From the NCBI RefSeq assembly GCF_024380015.1, contig NZ_CP101508.1, forward strand, positions 434,001-498,000: DNA of 64,000 nucleotides. Reading direction: 5' to 3'. A program made the translations under genes and the position numbers. Shown in pieces: positions 55,763-64,000 of this stretch (position 1 is its first letter; every line of letters starts with the position of its first letter). This DNA is from Photobacterium atrarenae (GTDB lineage: Bacteria > Pseudomonadota > Gammaproteobacteria > Enterobacterales > Vibrionaceae). The notes under the pieces were generated by a model. That model made no database searches. It was not told the DNA's origin and saw nothing but the letters and a program-made list of their open reading frames with translations.

Positions 55763-57106
55763 ATGGCACGCTTTTTTAAGCCTCAGAAACGAAAATTAAC
55801 CGATACCAAGCACAAGGAAATGACCATTCGCCGCCTCGATCACCTCGGCGCCGGGATTGGTCATCTCGGTAAAAAGCCGGTATTTGTTGACGGGGCGCTG
55901 CCGGACGAAACGGTTGTAGTGCAACTGACCGAAGATAAAAAGCAGTATGCCCGCGCCAAAGTGATCAAGCGCCTGAACGACAGTCCGGCGCGGACTCAGC
56001 CGCAGTGCCCTATCTATGAGCAGTGCGGGGGCTGTAATTTACAGCACTTGTCCCACGCCGGCCAGGTGGCTGCCAAGCAGCAGGCCCTGGGCGAGTTGAT
56101 GGGCAAGTTTGCCGCCTCGGCGCAAGGACAGTCTTTTGAACAGGCGCCGCCCATTGCCGCGGACGCCTGGCACTATCGCCGCCGGGCGCGGTTCAGCCTG
56201 CGCGCTGAGGGCGGGCCGCTGCAGTTTGGTTTTCGCCGCAAGCAGAGCAAAGCCATCGTTGATGTCAGCCACTGTCCGGTACTGGTCGGATCCCTGAATG
56301 CATTGTTGCCGCCATTGTGGGAATTGCTGGCGGGCCTGAAGGGGAAAAAGCATCTCGGACATGTCGAGCTGGTGGAAGCAGACAACGGCCGGGTGGTGAT
56401 GATCCGCCATCTGCAGCCGTTCAATGAATCAGACCGGGCAGCCCTGCTCAGTTTTGCCGAGCAGTACGGGGTGATCCTGTACTTGGCTCCGACGGCCGAC
56501 AGCCTGGAGCGCGTTGCCGGTGAGGCACCTTATTATGCGCTGGACGGACAGAAGCTTTATTTCACCCCGCGCGATTTCATCCAGGTCAACGCATCGGTCA
56601 ATGCCAGGATGGTGCAGCAGGCGCTGGACTGGCTCGAGGTCGGGCCGCAGGATCGGGTGTTGGATTTATTCTGCGGTTTAGGTAACTTTAGTTTACCCTT
56701 AGCCAAAGTCGCGCAGGCGGTGGTCGGCGTCGAAGGGGTGGATGAGATGGTCCACCGGGCGACGGACAATGCGACGCAGGCGCAGTTGACCAATACCGAA
56801 TTTTACCAGGCTAACCTGGAGCAGGATGTGACCACTCAGCCCTGGGCGCAGACGCCGTTTTCCAAGATTTTGCTTGATCCGGCCCGGGCGGGGGCGGCGG
56901 GCGTGATGGCGCATGTGGTCAAGCTGGCTCCAGAGCGAGTGGTGTATGTGTCCTGCAACCCGGCCACGCTGGCCCGGGACAGTCAGGTCTTGTTGCAGCA
57001 GGGGTATCAGTTGGCGCGTTTGGGAATGCTGGATATGTTCCCTCACACCGGACACTTAGAATCAATGGCCTTGTTTATCCAGTCGGAGCAGGGTCGCAAA
57101 AAATAG
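55763..57106 (+). CDS. rlmD: 23S rRNA (uracil1939-C5)-methyltransferase RlmD
   Basis: The 447-residue SAM-dependent enzyme makes m5U1939 in 23S rRNA. An N-terminal TRAM domain is followed by an Fe-S cluster site (C82, C88, C91 in [10 protein letters not shown]; a fourth Cys is in SHCPV). Catalytic motifs [13 protein letters not shown] and [11 protein letters not shown] are near the C terminus. The ATG at 55763 gives [11 protein letters not shown]; the longer frame adds nine residues. It is divergent from barA and 33 bases before relA. Confidence 0.96.
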   Translation: MARFFKPQKRKLTDTKHKEMTIRRLDHLGAGIGHLGKKPVFVDGALPDETVVVQLTEDKKQYARAKVIKRLNDSPARTQPQCPIYEQCGGCNLQHLSHAGQVAAKQQALGELMGKFAASAQGQSFEQAPPIAADAWHYRRRARFSLRAEGGPLQFGFRRKQSKAIVDVSHCPVLVGSLNALLPPLWELLAGLKGKKHLGHVELVEADNGRVVMIRHLQPFNESDRAALLSFAEQYGVILYLAPTADSLERVAGEAPYYALDGQKLYFTPRDFIQVNASVNARMVQQALDWLEVGPQDRVLDLFCGLGNFSLPLAKVAQAVVGVEGVDEMVHRATDNATQAQLTNTEFYQANLEQDVTTQPWAQTPFSKILLDPARAGAAGVMAHVVKLAPERVVYVSCNPATLARDSQVLLQQGYQLARLGMLDMFPHTGHLESMALFIQSEQGRKK

Positions 57107-57139
57107 TGTTGAATCACGATAGAACAACAGGATAGAGAA

Positions 57140-59359
57140 ATGGTCGCAGTTCGCGGTGCGCATTTAAAGGAAAATGAGACATTTGAGCTTGCTGCTTGGG
57201 TCGAGAGCCTGAAGCAGGACGCCGGTGTGGCGAAGCAGATCAAACACACCTATCAACGTTGTATCGAGCTGACGGGCGAGGAACCGTCGGCGCCACAGCT
57301 GTTGTGGCGCGGTCGCGAGATGGTTGAGATCCTGGTGACCCTGAGTATGGATCAGGACACCCTGGTCTCAGCCTTGCTGTTCCCGCTGGTAGAGGTGGGC
57401 GTCTACAGCCACGAGCAGCTCATGGAAGATTACCAGAATCCCATCGCGCAGATGGTGGCCGGGGTGGAGCAGATGGCGGCGATCGGTCAGCTAAAATCCA
57501 CGACCGAAGGAGCGACGCAGTCGGCGCAAGTGGATAACATCCGCCGGATGCTGCTGTCGATGGTGGATGATTTCCGCTGCGTGGTCATCAAGCTGGCCGA
57601 GCGGATCTGTAACCTGCGGGCCGTCAAAGATGAGCCGGATGAGGTGCGCCGCGCGGCAGCGAAGGAGTGTGCCAACATTTATGCCCCGCTGGCCAACCGG
57701 TTGGGCATCGGTCAGCTCAAATGGGAAATTGAAGATTACGCCTTCCGCTATAACCACCCCAATACCTACAAGCAGATTGCCAAGCAGCTGTCTGAGCGTC
57801 GGATCGACCGTGAGCATTATATTGAGCATTTTGTCGAAGACTTAGACCGCGCCATGAAGGCGTCCAATATCAAGGCGGAAGTCCACGGTCGCCCGAAGCA
57901 TATCTACAGTATCTGGCGTAAGATGCAGAAGAAGAACCTGGCATTCGACGAGCTGTTTGACGTCCGGGCGGTGAGGATCATCGCCGATCAGCTGCAGGAC
58001 TGTTACGCCGCGCTGGGTGTGGTGCATACCAAGTACCGTCATCTGCCGAAAGAGTTCGATGACTACGTTGCCAATCCGAAACCGAACGGTTATCAGTCGA
58101 TCCACACCGTGGTGCTGGGACCGGAAGGGAAAACCATCGAGATCCAGATCCGGACTAAGCAGATGCATGAAGAGTCGGAGCTGGGGGTGGCCGCGCACTG
58201 GAAATATAAAGAAGGCGCAACCGGCGGCGCCAAGTCGGCCTACGACGAGAAAATCAACTGGCTGCGTAAGCTGCTGGCCTGGCAGGAAGAGATGTCCGAT
58301 TCCGGCGAGATGCTCGAAGAGCTGCGCAGCCAGGTGTTTGATGACCGGGTTTATGCCTTTACCCCGAAAGGGGATGTGGTCGATTTGCCGATGAATGCCA
58401 CTCCGCTGGATTTTGCCTATCACATCCACTCGGAAGTGGGGCACCGTTGTATCGGGGCCAAGGTGGAAGGACGGATTGTACCGTTTACCTATCATCTGCA
58501 AATGGGCGATCAGGTTGAGATCATCACCCAGAAAGAGCCGAACCCGTCGCGCGACTGGCTGAACCCGAACCTGGGCTTTGTCAATTCCAGCCGGGCCCGG
58601 GCCAAGGTGCATGCCTGGTTCCGCAAACAGGATCGCGATAAGAATATCCTCGCCGGGCGCGAGATTTTGGAGACCGAGCTGGCCAAAATTGGCGCGACGC
58701 TCAAAGATGCCGAAGCTTATGCCCTGAAGCGGTTTAATGTGCCCTCGCCGGTAGAGCTGTATGCCGGGATCGGCAGCGGCGACTTGCGGATCAACCAGGT
58801 GGTTAACCACATCAATGCCCTGGTCAACAAGCCCACCGCCGAGGAAGAAGATCAGCAACTGCTGGAGAAACTCAGCGAGACCGGGACCCGGACCATCAAG
58901 AAACCGCAGCGCGATGCCGTGGTGGTCGAAGGGGTCGATAACCTGATGACCCATCTGGCACGTTGCTGTCAGCCAATTCCGGGCGACGATATCCAGGGCT
59001 TTGTCACCCAGGGGCGCGGTATTTCCGTGCACCGGCAGGACTGCGAGCAGCTGGAAGAGTTGCGCCATGTCGCGCCGGAGCGGATCATTGATACCGTTTG
59101 GGGCGGTGGCTTTGTCGGTAACTATACCCTGACAGTGCGAGTGACTGCCGCCGAGCGCAACGGGCTGCTCAAGGAGCTGACCAATACCTTTGCCAACGAG
59201 AAGGTGAAAGTGGCTGGGGTGAAGAGCCGGATTGATTTCAAAAAGCAGATGTCGATCATGGACTTCGATCTGGAGCTGACCGATCTGGAAGTGCTGAGCC
59301 GGGTGCTCAAGCGGGTCGAGCAGGTTAAAGACGTTGCTGAGGCCAAGCGGCTTCATTAA
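57140..59359 (+). CDS. relA: GTP pyrophosphokinase RelA
   Basis: The 739-residue ribosome-associated (p)ppGpp synthetase triggers the stringent response on uncharged tRNA. The N-terminal HD hydrolase region is degenerate: where SpoT has the HD pair this protein reads ALLFPLVEVGVYS, as in other RelA. The synthetase domain has FDVRAVRIIADQL, NGYQSIHTVVLGPEGKTIEIQI. TGS (VYAFTPKGDVVDLP), a zinc-finger region (CCQPIPGDDI) and a C-terminal ACT domain follow. Standard length (E. coli 744). Confidence 0.97.
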   Translation: MVAVRGAHLKENETFELAAWVESLKQDAGVAKQIKHTYQRCIELTGEEPSAPQLLWRGREMVEILVTLSMDQDTLVSALLFPLVEVGVYSHEQLMEDYQNPIAQMVAGVEQMAAIGQLKSTTEGATQSAQVDNIRRMLLSMVDDFRCVVIKLAERICNLRAVKDEPDEVRRAAAKECANIYAPLANRLGIGQLKWEIEDYAFRYNHPNTYKQIAKQLSERRIDREHYIEHFVEDLDRAMKASNIKAEVHGRPKHIYSIWRKMQKKNLAFDELFDVRAVRIIADQLQDCYAALGVVHTKYRHLPKEFDDYVANPKPNGYQSIHTVVLGPEGKTIEIQIRTKQMHEESELGVAAHWKYKEGATGGAKSAYDEKINWLRKLLAWQEEMSDSGEMLEELRSQVFDDRVYAFTPKGDVVDLPMNATPLDFAYHIHSEVGHRCIGAKVEGRIVPFTYHLQMGDQVEIITQKEPNPSRDWLNPNLGFVNSSRARAKVHAWFRKQDRDKNILAGREILETELAKIGATLKDAEAYALKRFNVPSPVELYAGIGSGDLRINQVVNHINALVNKPTAEEEDQQLLEKLSETGTRTIKKPQRDAVVVEGVDNLMTHLARCCQPIPGDDIQGFVTQGRGISVHRQDCEQLEELRHVAPERIIDTVWGGGFVGNYTLTVRVTAAERNGLLKELTNTFANEKVKVAGVKSRIDFKKQMSIMDFDLELTDLEVLSRVLKRVEQVKDVAEAKRLH

Positions 59360-59397
59360 GGTTGTCAGCGTTCAAGCGCGAACAACGCATTGCGACA

Positions 59398-59423
59398 ACG
59401 GGTAGCCTGGCTGCCCGTTTTTG
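59398..59423 (+). terminator. Intrinsic terminator after relA
   Basis: ACGGGTAG pairs with CTGCCCGT (one G-T wobble) around a 5-base loop, followed by a T run, 39 bases past the relA stop and before mazG. Confidence 0.78.
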
Positions 59424-59456
59424 TATCGCCAGCAGATTAAACAGGTAGTATTTGAC

Positions 59457-60260
59457 ATGAGTGATAAAGCACCGGCGCCAATCGAGCAACTGATCGAAAT
59501 TATGGCCAAACTCCGAGATCCGGAGACGGGGTGTCCGTGGGATCTGAAGCAGGATTTTGCCTCTATCGTGCCGCACACCCTAGAAGAAGCTTATGAAGTG
59601 GCTGATGCCATTGCGCAGCAGAACTGGGGCGAGGTTCGCGAAGAGCTGGGCGACTTGTTGTTTCAGGTGATTTTTTACAGCCAGCTCGGCAAAGAGCAGG
59701 GGCTGTTTGCCTTTGATGATGTGGTTCGCAGCATCAATGAAAAGCTGATCCGTCGCCATCCCCATGTGTTCGGTAACACTGAGTTTGCCAGCGAAGCCGA
59801 TATCCATGCTAACTGGGAAGCGGAAAAAGCCAAAGAGCGGGCCGAGAAAGGCGAAGACCTCAGCCTGTTGGCCAATATTCCCAAGGCGCTGCCGGCGCTG
59901 ATTCGGGCGGAGAAAATTCAAAAGCGCTGCGCCAAGCACGGGTTTGACTGGGACAGTCTGGGACCTGTGGTGGATAAGGTACGCGAAGAGATTGACGAAG
60001 TGATGGAAGAGGCCATCCAGGTGGCACCGTCCCAGGACAGAGTCGAAGATGAAATCGGCGATCTGCTGTTTGCGGTGGTCAACCTTAGCCGTCACCTTCA
60101 GGTGAAACCGGAGGTGGCGTTGCAGCGGGCCAATCAGAAATTCGAGCGCCGCTTTCGCGAAGTTGAAAAAAGTGTGCTAGAACAAGGAAAGCGTGTTGAA
60201 GAGTGCTCTCTGGAAACGCTGGATCATGAGTGGAATCGCGTCAAACAGCGTGAGCGTTAA
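59457..60260 (+). CDS. mazG: Nucleoside triphosphate pyrophosphohydrolase MazG
   Basis: The 267-residue dimeric enzyme hydrolyses NTPs to NMP and PPi; in E. coli it lowers (p)ppGpp levels and modulates the mazEF response. Two tandem MazG domains are visible: the first with EEAYEVADAI and EELGDLLFQV, the second with EEIDEVMEEAI and EDEIGDLLFAV, each providing metal-binding Glu/Asp. The ATG at 59457 gives MSDKAPAPIEQLIE; the longer frame adds twelve residues. No mazEF pair lies in this window. Confidence 0.95.
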   Translation: MSDKAPAPIEQLIEIMAKLRDPETGCPWDLKQDFASIVPHTLEEAYEVADAIAQQNWGEVREELGDLLFQVIFYSQLGKEQGLFAFDDVVRSINEKLIRRHPHVFGNTEFASEADIHANWEAEKAKERAEKGEDLSLLANIPKALPALIRAEKIQKRCAKHGFDWDSLGPVVDKVREEIDEVMEEAIQVAPSQDRVEDEIGDLLFAVVNLSRHLQVKPEVALQRANQKFERRFREVEKSVLEQGKRVEECSLETLDHEWNRVKQRER

Positions 60261-60366
60261 CCCGGTGCTGCAACACGGTTGAGTGGCTGAGGTGCTGACG
60301 ATAGCCTACTTGGGGATCTTTGATTTGAGACAAAAAAAAACTGCGAATGCTGTGATAGTTTTCACG

Positions 60367-60395
60367 TTGTGGCGATAAAGTGTGTCTGGTATACT
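60367..60395 (+). promoter_or_regulatory. Probable sigma-70 promoter of pyrG
   Basis: TTGTGG (60367-60372) and TATACT (60390-60395) have a 17-base spacer; TGG before the -10 makes an extended -10. It lies 55 bases before the pyrG start. Confidence 0.65.
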
Positions 60396-60446
60396 AATTT
60401 CCCGTCCAGATACTTTTTATATCCTCTATACCAATCTTCCAGGTAA

Positions 60447-62090
<1,644 letters not shown>

Positions 62091-62100
62091 GGATTACGGA

Positions 62101-62134
62101 TAGCTGTAACCATAAGCGTTGCAGCTATTTTTTT
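62101..62134 (+). terminator. Intrinsic terminator between pyrG and eno
   Basis: TAGCTGTAAC pairs with GTTGCAGCTA (one G-T wobble) around a 7-base loop, followed by seven T's. It lies 11 bases past pyrG, so eno may be partly uncoupled from pyrG. Confidence 0.85.
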
Positions 62135-62143
62135 AGCTTTTAA

Positions 62144-63472
<1,329 letters not shown>

Positions 63473-63516
63473 TCCACGCTGGACCGCTCGGGTGAGTTCA
63501 AATCATCCGCACCGAG

Positions 63517-63545
63517 AAAACCGCCTGACTCAGGCGGTTTTTTTT
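63517..63545 (+). terminator. Intrinsic terminator after eno
   Basis: AACCGCCTG pairs with CAGGCGGTT, with a 3-base loop and an eight-T run. Confidence 0.95.
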
Positions 63546-63676
63546 CGCCTGAAGCCTGTGTCTCTGTACTGAAATGCTTGCTGCTCAGAAGGTTATCTTG
63601 CGGGTCATCAGCCCTTTTTATGATCAGTTTGCCTTGAACTGGCCCTAGTCACACCCAGCGCTTTATGGGATTATTA

Positions 63677-63697
63677 GGGCTATTTTCTAAATAGCCC
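63677..63697. other. Hairpin in the ftsB leader
   Basis: GGGCTATTT pairs with AAATAGCCC around a 3-base loop, 72 bases before ftsB. The next bases, CCCC-AC-GGGG, could form a small competing pairing. Its role is unknown. Confidence 0.45.
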
Positions 63698-63768
63698 CAC
63701 GGGGTGATCGCCAAGATCATGCTGAGGGAGCAAAAGTGCCGTACACGGATTGAAAGAATGGGAGCCGT

Positions 63769-64000
63769 ATGCGTTTGTTCACGGTCGCGCTACTGATGGT
63801 GCTGGCATGGTTACAGTACGATTTCTGGTTGGGTAAAAACGGCATGAGTGACTACCTGACTGCAACGGAAAATGTTGCCTTGCAGCAGCAGGCCAATGCC
63901 GAGCTTGCCCAGCGCAACCATCAGATGTATGCCGAAATCCATGATCTGCATCGCGGTCAGGAGGCAGTCGAAGAGCGGGCCCGAAACGGCCTGGGGATGA
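63769..64000 (+). CDS. ftsB: Cell division protein FtsB (3' end cut by window edge)
   Basis: Seventy-seven codons are visible before the window ends. The protein begins MRLFTVALLMVLAWLQYDFWLGKNG, a single N-terminal membrane helix, then a coiled-coil stretch (QQQANAELAQRNHQMYAEIHDL) and EEVERARNELG-like sequence, here EAVEERARNGLGM. FtsB pairs with FtsL and FtsQ in the divisome. The ATG at 63769 follows GGGAG. The family is about 95-105 residues, so about 20 are missing. Position after eno is the conserved one. Confidence 0.93.
   Translation, partial: MRLFTVALLMVLAWLQYDFWLGKNGMSDYLTATENVALQQQANAELAQRNHQMYAEIHDLHRGQEAVEERARNGLGM

Noticed and set aside
57842..59356. 504-codon minus-strand frame opposite relA
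   Set aside because: It is an antisense shadow of relA with no recognisable domain, produced by biased codon use in a GC-rich gene.
63490..63510. tRNA-like GTTCAAATC segment after eno
   Set aside because: The flanking sequence cannot fold into an acceptor or anticodon stem; only the T-loop-like string is present.

Overview
The window is a gene-dense stretch of core chromosome from a gammaproteobacterium. It is most likely a member of the Vibrionaceae with fairly GC-rich genes (Photobacterium, Grimontia or Enterovibrio-like); the genus cannot be settled from the sequence alone. The evidence is the gene order, which closely follows known Vibrio/enterobacterial blocks: yggX-mutY, trmB, hemW-rdgB, yggU-yggT-proC-yggS, pilT-pilU, ruvX-yqgE-gshB-rsmE, endA-sprT-metK, tkt-epd-pgk-fba-mscS, argO/argP, yggE, serA, rpiA, fau-6S RNA-zapA, ygfB-ubiH-ubiI, ygfZ/sdhE-ygfX, nadB/rpoE-rseABC, lepA-lepB-rnc-era-recO-pdxJ-acpS, barA, rlmD-relA-mazG-pyrG-eno-ftsB. 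I see no tRNA, rRNA, CRISPR array, prophage, integron or transposase gene.

Layout. 1-11120: DNA and tRNA maintenance (MutY, TrmB, RdgB, HemW), a glutaminase, the YggU-YggT-ProC-YggS cluster, and the twitching-motility ATPases PilT and PilU. 11121-17212: a repeat-bearing spacer, then RuvX, YqgE, glutathione synthetase, RsmE, secreted endonuclease I, SprT and MetK with a MetJ operator. 17487-24427: transketolase and the epd-pgk-fba glycolytic cluster, then MscS. 24521-29000: ArgO/ArgP, YggE, a MITE-like repeat, and SerA. 29237-34571: RpiA, 5-formyl-THF cyclo-ligase with 6S RNA, ZapA, YgfB, and two ubiquinone hydroxylases. 34572-43286 is the most variable part: a stand-alone gcvH, an unrecognised 68-residue protein, a palindrome-bearing spacer, a LysR regulator next to a YbaK-type deacylase, YgfZ/SdhE/YgfX, a chemoreceptor, and NadB. 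43472-52716: the sigma-E operon with its own sigma-E promoter, then LepA, LepB, RNase III, Era, RecO, PdxJ, AcpS. 52835-64000: BarA, RlmD, RelA, MazG, CTP synthase, enolase and the start of ftsB.

Shared functions. Transketolase makes erythrose-4-phosphate, Epd oxidises it towards pyridoxal phosphate (PLP), PdxJ closes the PLP ring, and YggS buffers PLP. RpiA and transketolase share the pentose phosphate pathway, and Pgk, Fba and Eno are glycolytic. RpoE/RseABC, LepB and the stress enzymes RelA and MazG cover envelope and starvation responses. SdhE and NadB share flavin/quinone chemistry, since SdhE flavinylates succinate dehydrogenase. UbiH and UbiI supply quinone.

Nothing in the window is convincingly a new biological system. 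The points most worth a second look are the orphan gcvH with an unknown small gene and AT-rich palindromes beside it, the duplicated hairpin between pilU and ruvX, and the MITE-like repeat that begins inside the yggE stop codon. Start codons were often moved downstream of the longest reading frame to fit ribosome-binding sites or family alignments; each such choice is explained in its entry.
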